From Chloroflexota bacterium (GTDB lineage Bacteria > Chloroflexota > Ktedonobacteria > Ktedonobacterales > JACDGC01), in contig JAJYBV010000013.1 of NCBI GenBank assembly GCA_021778805.1, positions 1 through 49,092 of the forward strand: DNA of 49,092 bases, read 5' to 3'. The first letter of the stretch is position 1. Each line of letters opens with the position of its first letter. Both the position numbers and the translations under genes were made by a program. This document shows, in pieces, positions 1 through 8,239 of this stretch. A model generated the notes under the pieces. It did no database searches. It saw only the letters and a program-made list of their open reading frames with translations, and was not told where the DNA came from.

Positions 1-1
1 C

Positions 2-958
2 ACGGTCGAATCCGACGCTGAACAGACTGTGGCAGGAGACGCAAGTGAAACTGCCGATGAATCAGTAGGAGGGTGTCAGAACAGCTTTGCGGCGGCAACC
101 CTGGTGACAACACCGCATGGCAAACAGGCAATAGGGACGTTAGCGGTTGGGAACACGGTGACGGCGTATAATCCGAAGACGGGGCACACGGAAACGAAAA
201 CGGTGCAGCATGTGTTCATCAATCATGACAACAACCTGTTAGATGTAACCATTGCGCCGGATTCGCAGTCGAGCACAGCACAAGCGGCAACAGTGAAGCA
301 GCAAGCGGCAGACGTGAAAGCGCACGGCAGTCAGGCGCCCCCGTCGGCAGAAACTCTGCACACGACCGATGAGCATCCGTTCCTCACCACCGATCGGGGA
401 TTTGTGAACGCGGAGGATCTGCGGATTGGGGAGCAGGTCCAGCGGCTGGATGGCAGCTACGGGGTGGTAGTGGCGCTGCAGCATATCTTTGGGGTGGCCG
501 TGCGGTACAACCTGACGGTGGCCGAAGACCACACGTATGCGGTGGGCGCCACTGCGGTGGTCGTGCATAATACGGATTGTAGCGGAAATATTGCAGATAA
601 AGTAAATGCTGCGCTTTCATCTACCAATCCAGGGACCAAATTAGAGGGTCAGGTAGCAGAGCATTTGGGAGAGCAGGTTACAAAATTTCAGGAAATTATT
701 CGTTATCCATCTGGAGCGGCAGCGGGAGATATTGACGTAGAAACCGAGAAAGCAATCATAGAGGTAACTACAAGTGATGCAAAGAAAACCTCACAAATAA
801 CAAAATTGCTAAATAATCCATTGATGAATCCAGGTGGTAAGCCAGTCATATTGTATGCGCCTAAGTATGGGTATACTGCAGGTAGTGTAATATTAAACAC
901 CGGTGCACAAATAGCAAGAAATTTTGATGAATTAGATACAATTTTGGCAGGTTTATAA
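2..958 (+). CDS. Polymorphic toxin C-terminal part: HINT domain plus nuclease-like tip (5' partial)
   Basis: The frame is open to the left edge of the window, so this is the C-terminal end of a longer, probably secreted protein. From about base 80 to 570 it has a HINT autoprocessing domain: a start of the NSFAAATLVTTPHG type, a middle TTDEHPFLTTDRGFV block and the closing VVVHN. Such domains release the toxin tip by self-cleavage. The last ~125 residues are AT-rich, unlike the GC-rich HINT part. They contain GDIDVETEKAIIEVTT, a pattern typical of PD-(D/E)xK restriction-endonuclease-fold toxins (catalytic Asp, then Glu after a beta hairpin; the usual Lys is Thr here). I infer a DNase- or RNase-type toxin tip. 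The next gene looks like its immunity protein. The composition break at the HINT/tip junction fits tip exchange by recombination. The toxin subfamily is uncertain. Confidence 0.8.
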   Translation, partial: TVESDAEQTVAGDASETADESVGGCQNSFAAATLVTTPHGKQAIGTLAVGNTVTAYNPKTGHTETKTVQHVFINHDNNLLDVTIAPDSQSSTAQAATVKQQAADVKAHGSQAPPSAETLHTTDEHPFLTTDRGFVNAEDLRIGEQVQRLDGSYGVVVALQHIFGVAVRYNLTVAEDHTYAVGATAVVVHNTDCSGNIADKVNAALSSTNPGTKLEGQVAEHLGEQVTKFQEIIRYPSGAAAGDIDVETEKAIIEVTTSDAKKTSQITKLLNNPLMNPGGKPVILYAPKYGYTAGSVILNTGAQIARNFDELDTILAGL

Positions 959-1039
959 AGGGGAGTAATACATCGAAAGCAATCATAATTATAAGCTATA
1001 CAGAATAATAATAATAAATGAATCTGAGAGGAAATATTC

Positions 1040-1672
1040 ATGGGACCAACTATAGTAGTTTTAGTTTCTGAACCAGTAACGATACAGAAAAAAGAAGAGA
1101 TAACACAATTATTGCAATCAATAGCACATGTTGTTCAATATCATAATGAAGGATATGGCTTTAATCAGCTTGGATCATGGGATATCTCAGAATTTATTGG
1201 CCCAATCCCAAATGTGAGTTCAGAAGATCTAAATATGTATATATTGACAATATCTATTGGAGATATGAGTGAATCGGATAGAGATGAAAAAGAATACTTA
1301 CTAATGAATTTAGGATATTATCCCGTGCACGATATAATATGTGATGCGCCGATAGAAGAAGCATATTATGTACTAAATTATGTGGTCTGGAGATTGGCAA
1401 AAATGCTACAGGGATATATTTCATTAAATACCGCAGTATATCCAACTCAATATCCGGAAAGGTATGATCAAGAACGATTGTTTAGTTTACAAAAAAATGC
1501 AATAAATCCTGAGACCCAAACAATGATCCCATGGAAATATGAGGGAGTAGGAAATGTATATGAGATATCTTATGATCCAAAAGAGGGTTATTATCATGGC
1601 TATTATAATATAGTGGATTGTGAATGTTTTTATGCTAATTTTATCGAAAAATATACATATTATGCAAAATAA
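1040..1672 (+). CDS. Probable immunity protein for the upstream toxin
   Basis: This 210-residue soluble, acidic, tyrosine-rich protein starts MGPTIVVLVSEPV. It lies 81 bases after the toxin stop and shares its AT-rich composition, about as AT-rich as any coding sequence here. A single small gene right behind the tip of a HINT toxin is the normal place for an immunity protein, which binds and neutralises the toxin in the producing cell. The start and length recall the DUF6368 family from memory only, and this was not checked. No signal peptide or membrane segment is seen, as expected for a cytoplasmic inhibitor. A weak AGAGGAAA ribosome site lies about 8 bases before the ATG. The role is inferred mainly from context. 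Confidence 0.6.
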   Translation: MGPTIVVLVSEPVTIQKKEEITQLLQSIAHVVQYHNEGYGFNQLGSWDISEFIGPIPNVSSEDLNMYILTISIGDMSESDRDEKEYLLMNLGYYPVHDIICDAPIEEAYYVLNYVVWRLAKMLQGYISLNTAVYPTQYPERYDQERLFSLQKNAINPETQTMIPWKYEGVGNVYEISYDPKEGYYHGYYNIVDCECFYANFIEKYTYYAK

Positions 1673-1689
1673 TATTAATTCTATAATAA

Positions 1690-2012
1690 TGGCCACCCGG
1701 CCACTTACACTGCGCGGTACACCAGCGCTGCACGGCATCCTACGCCGCCCGACCACCTACGCCGCGCCGTAGCACAAGCGCCCCACGGCAACCTACACCG
1801 CGCAGCTATCTACGCCGCACGGTCATCTACACCGCACTGGAGCACAAGTGCCGCCCGGCAACCTACACCGGGCAGCTATCTACGCCGCACGGTACACGAG
1901 CGCCGCCTGGCTATCTACGCCGCGCTGAAGCACAAGCGCCACCCGGTCTCTACGCCGCGCGGTACACAAGCGCCACACGGCTACCTACACTGCCCGGTAA
2001 ACTACGCCGCCC
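1690..2012. repeat. GC-rich array of degenerate 17-bp and 19-bp units
   Basis: About a dozen units start with C(T)TAC(G/A)C(C/T)GC. Units of about 17 bases (CTACGCCGCACGGTCAT type) alternate irregularly with longer ones of 35-36 bases, which carry an added block of the type AGCACAAGCGCCACACGGC. The array is sharply more GC-rich than the AT-rich immunity gene before it. No convincing coding sequence runs through it. The unit resembles the reverse complement of the GGTACCGTGCGGTAGG tail of the REP-like element found elsewhere in the window. Confidence 0.75.
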
Positions 2013-2073
2013 TATTGCGCTTGTTTTAATATAATCACCGCACGGTCACACCTGAGGCAATGCAATCCGGTAG

Positions 2074-2094
2074 GGGCGACCCTTGCGGTCGCCC
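2074..2094. repeat. Hairpin GGGCGACC-CTTGC-GGTCGCCC
   Basis: A perfect 8-bp GC-rich stem with a 5-base loop. It sits between the 17/19-bp array and a REP-like copy. No T-run follows, so it is not a standard terminator. It looks like part of the composite intergenic repeat. Confidence 0.55.
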
Positions 2095-2212
2095 TTGCTG
2101 CCCGGCTACCAATATTGCCCTGTGAAAGATTTTCATAAAAGAGATTTTGGGAGGCGCCCCAAACCCCGCGCAAGGGGCTATCGCCCCTTACGTATCCCTG
2201 GGTTTCGTGCTG
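2095..2212 (+). repeat. REP-like element, copy 1 (long form)
   Basis: This carries the family core: GGGAGGCGCCCC, then AACCCCGCGCAAGGGGC, a 4-base loop, and GCCCCTTACG with TCCC. It also has the long 5' part beginning TGCTGCCCGGCTACCAATAT, shared with the copy near 6960. The inner arms AAGGGGC and GCCCCTT form a 7-bp hairpin. It lies just past the stop of the minus-strand lipoprotein gene. Confidence 0.8.
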
Positions 2213-2243
2213 CGCCGATTGCCTGTCGGCGCGTTTTGACTTG

Positions 2244-3470
2244 CTATTGCTGAACACCGTACACTGTCCATGATGAGCCATCCCAAAAGGCAAACCATGG
2301 CGTTGTTTGGCTGCTGGATCCGCTTGAGGAAAGATCTCCATATACCCAATAGCTGTTGGTGTTGATAAACTGCATATCGGAAATAACCGGCGGTTTCCCC
2401 GGAATATTTAATTGTGGCAAAGCTGTAAAACTACTGCCGGACCATTGTTGTAAAAAAGTCGGGTTGGCAGCGGTACCAAGATTTAAGTTTTGCATTTGCC
2501 AAATATTTTGGGAGCCTGTGACAATTAAATTATCGTTTAGATAATTTTGGGGATTTTGCGGCATAGGTGTTTCAATTTTCCATTGCGCTCCATCCCAGTG
2601 CTCTGCAAATGGGTTAACAATAATTCCCGATGCCCAAACATTAGTTGGTGACAAGACAACAATTTGTTCCATATTGCTGGCAACAGTATTGATTTGTTTT
2701 TCGGACCATGTTTGGCCATTCCAATGTTCGATAAATCCGCCATCGCTTGTGAAATTGCCGACGGCCCAAACATCACTGGAACTCGAAGCGCCTAAATCAA
2801 TCAGTTGGCCAAAAATTCCCGTTTGCAGTGTGATAACGTTCCACTGCATTCCATCCCAATGCTCAATAAGCGGAAAGGTCCCTTCCGGACCCTGCTGCGC
2901 GTTGTTTTGCTCCATACCCGCCGCCCAAACATCATTGCCGGAAAGCGCTAATACGGTATCTAACGAATACGTGAACCCGGATGGCGCCGGCGCTGTTTGC
3001 GTCATATTCCATTGTGTTCCATCCCAATGTTCCGTTCCAAAGCTGCTTACAGCCCAAACATCTTGTGAAGAATCCGCGGAAATTGAAGTAAAATTTATTC
3101 CCGGTGTTATGTCTTGCGGGTCTGCAACAAATTGCCAATTGCTGCCATTCCAATGCATAAAGTGATAATTTTTCGTGGATGAGTTGAACGTCGTCGAGGT
3201 CGGCGCGGAATAAATTTTCCAAATATCGTTAGAATTTATTGCAGAAATATCAGTTGAAGTGGAAATGGTTAAAAATGCAGGTATATCAGCAACCGGCATT
3301 GGTGTATCTGTTGGGGCCGGCAACGGTGTTGGCGATGCCTTTGTTGTGGCTGTTGCCGCCGGCTGCGGTGTGTTAGTGGCAGGTTGAGCGGCAACGGTTG
3401 TGGATGCGTTGCAGGAAACAAAACCGATAATCACAAAAACACTGATACTTATCAACCAAAATTTTTTCAT
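2244..3470 (-). CDS. Lipoprotein with seven W-(D/N)-G repeats (probable beta-propeller)
   Basis: This is a 408-residue exported lipoprotein. It has a signal peptide with lipobox GFVSC (Cys at residue 20), then a Thr/Pro/Ala-rich linker (about residues 22-62) that would span the wall. After this come repeats pairing a (D/N)xW(A/K) strand with HWDGxxW: DVWAVSSFG…HWDGTQW, DVWAAGM…HWDGMQW, DVWAVGN…HWNGQTW, NVWASGI…HWDGAQW and three more divergent ones. I count seven, which suggests a closed seven-bladed propeller. No catalytic motif is visible, so the role could be binding or adhesion. An AAGGAGAA ribosome site precedes the ATG. The gene stands alone and is divergent from the peptidase to its right. 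Confidence 0.8.
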   Translation of the reverse strand: MKKFWLISISVFVIIGFVSCNASTTVAAQPATNTPQPAATATTKASPTPLPAPTDTPMPVADIPAFLTISTSTDISAINSNDIWKIYSAPTSTTFNSSTKNYHFMHWNGSNWQFVADPQDITPGINFTSISADSSQDVWAVSSFGTEHWDGTQWNMTQTAPAPSGFTYSLDTVLALSGNDVWAAGMEQNNAQQGPEGTFPLIEHWDGMQWNVITLQTGIFGQLIDLGASSSSDVWAVGNFTSDGGFIEHWNGQTWSEKQINTVASNMEQIVVLSPTNVWASGIIVNPFAEHWDGAQWKIETPMPQNPQNYLNDNLIVTGSQNIWQMQNLNLGTAANPTFLQQWSGSSFTALPQLNIPGKPPVISDMQFINTNSYWVYGDLSSSGSSSQTTPWFAFWDGSSWTVYGVQQ

Positions 3471-3514
3471 GTATTCTCCTTTTGTAATTTCTGAACAAGC
3501 GCAGCTGCAAAAGC

Positions 3515-3580
3515 CCGGGATTCGTAAGAGGCAGCAGACCCTTGCGCGGGATTTGAAGTGTTCCCAAATACGATTTTTTA
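3515..3580 (-). repeat. REP-like element, degenerate copy in reverse orientation
   Basis: Read on the minus strand it gives GGGAACACTTC, then AATCCCGCGCAAGGGTC, then CTTACGAATCCCGGGC. This is the family core with several substitutions. It lies upstream of the lipoprotein gene. Confidence 0.55.
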
Positions 3581-3652
3581 TGCTAAGTTACATGAATTGT
3601 TTAAGCGCATTTTTAGCAATTTGAACTGCTTATTGAGCTGACGGTAACAAGT

Positions 3653-3711
3653 ATAACAAACATCAATATCTTATTTGGTTTAGTCCAAAATAAGATATTG
3701 ATGTTTGTTAT
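3653..3711. repeat. Long near-perfect inverted repeat
   Basis: Arms at 3653-3678 and 3685-3711 (26 and 27 bases) are reverse complements except for one extra A/T base, with a 6-base loop TTTAGT. The arms are AT-rich (ATAACAAACATCAATATC type). No T-run follows, and it lies between two divergent genes, so it is unlikely to be a simple terminator. It may be a remnant of a small mobile element or a long RNA hairpin. Confidence 0.75.
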
Positions 3712-3920
3712 CAAAGAAAATGGTGGCGGATGTATGATCTTCTTCTGTAAGATAATGAATATAGGATGATATATCAGAACACAGATAGAGACCTGATCAA
3801 AAATAAAGCATACAGATGAAGACGCCGAAGTTAGCATGCCTCCTGGCGGGGCAGAATCCTCTTATTCCTTTTTGGCTCAAGTTTCTAGAATGATTGAAAG
3901 GCAGAAATGAATAACATTTT

Positions 3921-5099
3921 ATGACAGATTTTAAAGACGCGGATGTATTGGCCGCCGAACAACGCTTGCCAGATTTGCTGGATGAACTGAAAGCCTGGGT
4001 GAATATTGATTCGGGAACCGACAATAAGGCGGGCGTAGACGCTTTAAGCGTGCTTGTTGCAAAACGGCTTGAACAATCGGGATTTGCGGTAGAGCGGATT
4101 GCTATGGCGCAAACCGGAGATCAGTTAATTGGCCGAAAGCGTGGAAACGGTCAGCTGCGCTTGTTGCTGGTGGGGCATATGGATACGGTGTTTCCGGTCG
4201 GCGCGGCAGTTGAACGGCCATTTACAATTCGCGATGGAAAGGCGTATGGCCCTGGAATTTTTGATATGAAATCGGGGATATTAGCGATCTTGACGGCGTT
4301 GGATTGCGCAGGCGCAGCGGCGCAAAATGAATATGCATCTATTACAATAATATGCAATAGCGACGAAGAGATTGGATCTCCAACCAGCAAGCCATATATT
4401 GAACAATTGGCGCGTTCCAGCGATGCGGTGCTGGTGTTAGAGCCGACGCGCGCTTTACATACGCTTACAGCAGCGCGCAAAGGTATTGCCGCTTATACGC
4501 TGGATGTATTCGGTTTGTCGGCGCACGCCGGTGTTATGCCCGACGCCGGAAAAAACGCTATATTAGAATTATCATCGTTAATCATCCGGCTGCAGGCGCT
4601 GCATAAATCTATACCAACTGTAAGCTTGAATGTTGGAGGCGTTACCGGCGGCGGCCGGCGCAACGTGGTGCCGGATCGCGCAACGGCAATATTTGAAATG
4701 CGCGCGGCAAACCTTGCGGCGTTTTTGCAGGCGAAAGAAGCGATTCGCGCCGTAGTAAACAGTGAAAGGCTGGTGCCCGGCGTTACCGTAACACTAACGC
4801 AGGACCCGGCGGAACATTTGCCGCTGGAGCCGCTGGAAGCTTCGGCCGCGCTGATTGCTGAGGCGCGCGCAATTATGCTTTCGATGGGGTTGGAATTAGA
4901 GACGCTCAGCACCGGCGGCGCTTCAGATGGCAACACAACCGGCGGACTGGGTGTTCCTACGTTGGATGGTTTAGGTTTAATCGGCCAAAATTCACATAAC
5001 CCGGATGAGTATATTCAAATAGATCTTATTCCGCAGCGGGTGGCTTTTTTAATAAAATTACTGCGCAATCTGCCAAAAAGCATGAAACCTGCGCAGTAA
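3921..5099 (+). CDS. M20-family metallopeptidase (glutamate carboxypeptidase-like)
   Basis: This 392-residue cytoplasmic zinc peptidase has the M20 motifs in order: VGHMDTVFP (His86, Asp88), GPGIFDMKSG (bridging Asp115), NSDEEIGS (catalytic Glu149 and metal Glu150), VLEPTR, and a final HNPDEY with the last His. A lid/dimerisation domain lies between about residues 180 and 300, with the usual GLSAHAG and GGGRRNVVPD blocks. It most resembles carboxypeptidase G2 and ArgE/DapE-type enzymes, which split off a C-terminal glutamate or an acyl group. The exact substrate cannot be read from the sequence. It is not in an operon. No good ribosome site stands before the ATG used here, so the start is slightly uncertain. 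Confidence 0.88.
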   Translation: MTDFKDADVLAAEQRLPDLLDELKAWVNIDSGTDNKAGVDALSVLVAKRLEQSGFAVERIAMAQTGDQLIGRKRGNGQLRLLLVGHMDTVFPVGAAVERPFTIRDGKAYGPGIFDMKSGILAILTALDCAGAAAQNEYASITIICNSDEEIGSPTSKPYIEQLARSSDAVLVLEPTRALHTLTAARKGIAAYTLDVFGLSAHAGVMPDAGKNAILELSSLIIRLQALHKSIPTVSLNVGGVTGGGRRNVVPDRATAIFEMRAANLAAFLQAKEAIRAVVNSERLVPGVTVTLTQDPAEHLPLEPLEASAALIAEARAIMLSMGLELETLSTGGASDGNTTGGLGVPTLDGLGLIGQNSHNPDEYIQIDLIPQRVAFLIKLLRNLPKSMKPAQ

Positions 5100-5136
5100 C
5101 CCAGCCGGAAAATCTACAGCGCAACAATTGCGTCGC

Positions 5137-5601
5137 TTAAATTCCTTGAAAACCCGGTTTTTGATATTCCGGCCGAGGCCCTTGGTATGAATCGGAAAGG
5201 TGCTCGGCGGTAACGATTGTTTTGATATTGCCGCGCACATTAAATTCACCGGTAATGCGCATCCAGCGGGGATTCAGCAAATGCAAAAGATCTTCTAATA
5301 TGGTGTTTACTGCGCTTTCGTGGCTAATGGCGCGGCTGCGGTACGTGTTGATATACAGTTTCAGGCTTTTCAGCTCTACCACAAAAGCGTCGGGAGCATA
5401 ATCTACCACGATAACCGCAAAATCGGGGAAACCGGAACGCGGGCACAAACAGGTAAATTCGGGAATTTCAAACCGCACAAGATAATTTCGATGGGAATAA
5501 TCATTTGGCCATCGTTCTAATTCGCTGTTGGCAATTTCTTCGCTGCCATATGTTCCCGGTGTTCGCGTATTTGGTGAGGGAGTTTGTTTAGCTTTGGGCA
5601 T
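5137..5601 (-). CDS. queF: NADPH-dependent 7-cyano-7-deazaguanine reductase, QueF type I
   Basis: This 154-residue enzyme reduces the nitrile of preQ0 to the amine of preQ1 in queuosine tRNA modification. The short single-domain length is typical of type I QueF. The active site is clear: PEFTCLCPRSGFPDF gives nucleophile Cys53 and Asp60, the same spacing as Cys55/Asp62 of the Bacillus enzyme. ELKSLKLY and SHES follow, supplying the substrate-binding Glu and the His-Glu pair. The gene faces the peptidase gene tail to tail and stands alone here, with no other queuosine gene nearby. I looked for a preQ1 riboswitch upstream on the minus strand and saw none. Confidence 0.95.
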   Translation of the reverse strand: MPKAKQTPSPNTRTPGTYGSEEIANSELERWPNDYSHRNYLVRFEIPEFTCLCPRSGFPDFAVIVVDYAPDAFVVELKSLKLYINTYRSRAISHESAVNTILEDLLHLLNPRWMRITGEFNVRGNIKTIVTAEHLSDSYQGPRPEYQKPGFQGI

Positions 5602-5895
5602 AGTGAACGAACCTTTGAACAGAAAATTTTATATTCTATCATATCACAATTTGCGGCAGGAAAGGCATTTTGCTTGCGTAGAATGAATAACCAAGCAGAA
5701 AAACTACCAAAACTTGCATTTTTACACAAAACATGGGATAATAAATTGTTGAGTGATGAAAAAAGTTATGTCTGGCAATGCACAGCGACCAAAAAGAAAA
5801 AGCTGTGTTATGTAAATGTGTGTGTTTCTGTAAGAGCAAAAACTTGTTAGCCAGGTATATTTATGGTAGGAAAATTCGCTAATTGTCCTAATAGC

Positions 5896-5925
5896 TTTAC
5901 AGAAATTTGCACAGGGGCGTATACT
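5896..5925 (+). promoter_or_regulatory. Sigma-70-type promoter of the tyrosine recombinase
   Basis: TTTACA, an 18-base spacer, then TATACT. The predicted start falls near 5932. The rest of the 5602-5956 gap shows no gene or repeat. Confidence 0.6.
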
Positions 5926-5998
5926 TAGGTTATATACTTATCGTTTAGATGATGCTTTGCCTAAACGAAATACTGTTTATCTTAAAAGAGGCTTATCT

Positions 5999-6874
5999 GT
6001 GGACGATTTAATCGTATCTTTTATAGAATGGTTAGAAGGCCGTAACGATTCAAATAATACCCGCGAGGCTTATAAAACTGATTTGCGGCAGTTAAGCGCG
6101 TTTTTAAGCGATAAAGGCATTCATAGCTGGGACACCGTTTCAAGTGATCACCTTATCGCGTTTTTAGTTGATTTGCGCGCGCACCCTTATGCCCCAACTT
6201 CAATTGCTCGCAAACTTGCGGCAGTTAAATCCTTCTTCCATTTTTTGATAGATCACAAATATATCAGTCAAGACCCAACCATTTCATTGGTAGCGCCGCA
6301 TGTAGACCGTGAAGCGCCAAAAATTATTGAAAGCGGCATTGTGGGAGATATTATTCAGAAAATTAACCTGAACTCTACCATGGGCGTCCGCGACCGCGCT
6401 ATGCTTGTGCTGCTGTATAACACCGGCATGCGGGTTACTGAAGTTGTCTCCCTGAATGTTGAAGATATCGATCTGGATAACTCAGTTATTTTCTGCGGTA
6501 ACAATGAAACAAAAAATACTCGCCGCCGCAAACTGATGATAGATCAAGAAACTGCAGAGGCGCTGCGCGCATATATTACAAATGCTCGCCGCTACCTTGC
6601 CCGGGAATATGAAACTTCGCTGTTTGTCAATCATCATGGTGTTCGGCTTACACGCCAAGGCTTCTGGCTTATTTTGCGCAGCCACGCCCAACAGTGCGGC
6701 GTAGAGCGGCTTACTCCGCATATTTTACGGCATTCTTTTGCTGTTAATTTGCTGCGCACCGGCGCCGATCTGCGCGATGTGCAATCTAAACTTGGCCATG
6801 CCAGCATTTCAACTACACAAATGTATCGCATGTCTTCTACCGATGAATCAAAATCACCGGTTGGTGTTAAGTAG
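5999..6874 (+). CDS. Tyrosine recombinase, XerC/XerD-like
   Basis: This site-specific recombinase has an N-terminal SAM-like core-binding domain (about residues 1-95) and a C-terminal catalytic domain. Numbered from the chosen GTG, the catalytic residues are Arg145 (TGMRVTEV), a beta-hairpin Lys near TKNTRRRK, His241 and Arg244 (HILRHS), His267 (LGHAS) and Tyr276 (QMYRM), so the set is complete. I chose GTG at 5999 because AAAGAGG sits 8 bases before it. A TTG at 5957 in the same frame has no ribosome site. Length fits XerC/D, which resolve chromosome dimers, but an integrase of a mobile element cannot be excluded. It has its own promoter and terminator, so it is transcribed alone. Confidence 0.88.
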   Translation: MDDLIVSFIEWLEGRNDSNNTREAYKTDLRQLSAFLSDKGIHSWDTVSSDHLIAFLVDLRAHPYAPTSIARKLAAVKSFFHFLIDHKYISQDPTISLVAPHVDREAPKIIESGIVGDIIQKINLNSTMGVRDRAMLVLLYNTGMRVTEVVSLNVEDIDLDNSVIFCGNNETKNTRRRKLMIDQETAEALRAYITNARRYLAREYETSLFVNHHGVRLTRQGFWLILRSHAQQCGVERLTPHILRHSFAVNLLRTGADLRDVQSKLGHASISTTQMYRMSSTDESKSPVGVK

Positions 6875-6903
6875 CAAATTTTTTCTTCTGCTCCCTTTTT
6901 CTT

Positions 6904-6937
6904 GCTCTGCCGGCTTCCCTCCGGCAGAGCTTTTTTT
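6904..6937 (+). terminator. Intrinsic terminator after the recombinase
   Basis: A 10-bp perfect stem, GCTCTGCCGG and CCGGCAGAGC, with loop CTTCCCT is followed at once by seven T. It begins 30 bases after the recombinase stop. Confidence 0.92.
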
Positions 6938-6952
6938 GTTTTCATGAATCCC

Positions 6953-7406
6953 CGGATTGCTGCCCGGCTACCAATATTTCCCTTTGGAAAAATAAAAAAG
7001 AGATTTTTGGGGACACCCCAAACCCCGCGCAAGGGGCTACCGCCCCTTACGAATCCCTGGAAATGTGTACCGTGCGGTGGTTGTTTAAAAATACAAGATA
7101 TTTTTGGGAGGCGCCCCAAACCCCGCGCAAGAGGTTGCCGCCCCTTACGAATCCCCGGAAATGTGTACCGTGCGGTGGTTGTTTAAAAATAAAAAAGAGA
7201 TTTTTGGGGATACCCCAAACCCTGCGTAAGGGGCTACCGCCCCTTACGAATCCCCGGAAATGGGTACCGTGCGGTGGTTGTATTTTTATAAAAATGTTTT
7301 GGGGACACCCCAAACCCCGCGCAAGGGGCTACCGCCCCTTACGAATCCCCGGAAATGGGTACCGTGCGGTATTGTATAAAATAAATAATGTTTTTGGGAG
7401 GCGCCC
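6953..7406 (+). repeat. Tandem array of the REP-like element (four copies plus a fragment)
   Basis: Four copies follow each other with a period near 97-99 bases (about 6985-7082, 7083-7180, 7181-7279, 7280-7374). A truncated copy ends near 7406. Each has an AT-rich lead (TTTAAAAATAAAAAAGAGA type), GGGGACACCCC or GGGAGGCGCCCC, AACCCCGCGCAAGGGGC, loop TACC, GCCCCTTACGAATCCC, then GGAAATGTGTACCGTGCGGT. There are two hairpins per unit: AAGGGGC/GCCCCTT and ACCG/CGGT. The first copy also carries the long 5' part. Open frames crossing the array follow the repeat and are not genes. Confidence 0.9.
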
Positions 7407-7462
7407 CGCATAACTCTTCGAAGAAGTTAAACGAACATGTGATACAAATTTACCCAAGTTTA

Positions 7463-7471
7463 TGCTATACT
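7463..7471 (+). promoter_or_regulatory. Extended -10 promoter element upstream of cmk
   Basis: TGC followed by TATACT forms an extended -10 box about 88 bases before the cmk start. No good -35 box is seen at the right distance. It lies just past the REP array. Confidence 0.45.
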
Positions 7472-7558
7472 AGGTGAGAACGATGCGCCGCCATAATTGC
7501 AGCGGCATTAAAATAAACAGCCTCCATCGTACATTTCATTTCACAAAAGGTAGTATTT

Positions 7559-8239
7559 ATGAGCGTTGCGTTGCATATTGCTGTAGATGGGCCAGCCGCT
7601 TCGGGGAAAAGTGTCGTTTGCCGAATTTTGGCAGATCGGCTGCATTTGTTGTATCTCGACACCGGAGTGCTGTATCGCTGTGTGGCATATGCTGCACTGC
7701 GCGCCGGCGCCGACCCATCCGACGCCAATGCTTGTGGTTTGCTGGCGGAAATGTTGCCGGTAGAACTGAAACCACCTTCCGAAATTGATGGCCGGCAGGA
7801 AACGATTTTGCTGGATGGCAGAGATATTACATGGGAAATTCGCTCTCAGGCGGTTACCGCCATCGTCTCGGCTGTTGCGGCGCATAAGCAGGTGCGACAG
7901 ACAGTAGATACGTTTTATCGCAACTTTGCGGTAAATAAAGGCGTCATTATGGCAGGTCGCGATATTGCCGCTGTAGTGCTGCCCGAAGCGCAATTAAAGA
8001 TTTTTCTTACCGCGTCACTATCTGTGCGCGCACAGCGCCGAGCTGTGGATCTGCAAAAACAGAACCCCGGCCAACTCGTTTTAGTAGAAGATGTATTGGC
8101 AAAATTAGCCAAACGTGACGAGATGGATGCGCCAAATACCAAAATTGTTCCCGATGCGCTTATTATTGATTCAAGTGAATTAACTATTGAACAGGTTGTT
8201 GATCAAATTGTGGAGGCCGCACATGTCATCTACAGGTAA
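7559..8239 (+). CDS. cmk: Cytidylate kinase
   Basis: This 226-residue enzyme phosphorylates CMP and dCMP to the diphosphates with ATP. The P-loop VDGPAASGKS lies at the N-terminus, followed by YLDTGVLYR, which matches the family DTGAMYR motif. Later come DGRDITWEIRS, MAGRDIAAVVLP and RDEMDAPN, all standard Cmk blocks including the Arg residues that bind substrate. Length fits the family. An AAAGG site precedes the ATG. The 3' end overlaps the acyltransferase gene by 17 bases, so the two are translated from one message. Confidence 0.96.
   Translation: MSVALHIAVDGPAASGKSVVCRILADRLHLLYLDTGVLYRCVAYAALRAGADPSDANACGLLAEMLPVELKPPSEIDGRQETILLDGRDITWEIRSQAVTAIVSAVAAHKQVRQTVDTFYRNFAVNKGVIMAGRDIAAVVLPEAQLKIFLTASLSVRAQRRAVDLQKQNPGQLVLVEDVLAKLAKRDEMDAPNTKIVPDALIIDSSELTIEQVVDQIVEAAHVIYR

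Noticed and set aside
1690-2012. CRISPR array
   Set aside because: Units are short and directly joined, with no regular spacers and no cas genes in the window.
5602-5956. Possible preQ1 riboswitch upstream of queF
   Set aside because: The minus strand was read for the short preQ1 aptamer pattern and nothing matched.
5957-5998. TTG start for the tyrosine recombinase
   Set aside because: No ribosome site before it, while GTG at 5999 has a good one and fits the family N-terminus.
6634-7413. Several open frames on both strands across the REP array
   Set aside because: They follow the repeat period and give repeated products rich in Pro, Arg and Gly with no ribosome sites.
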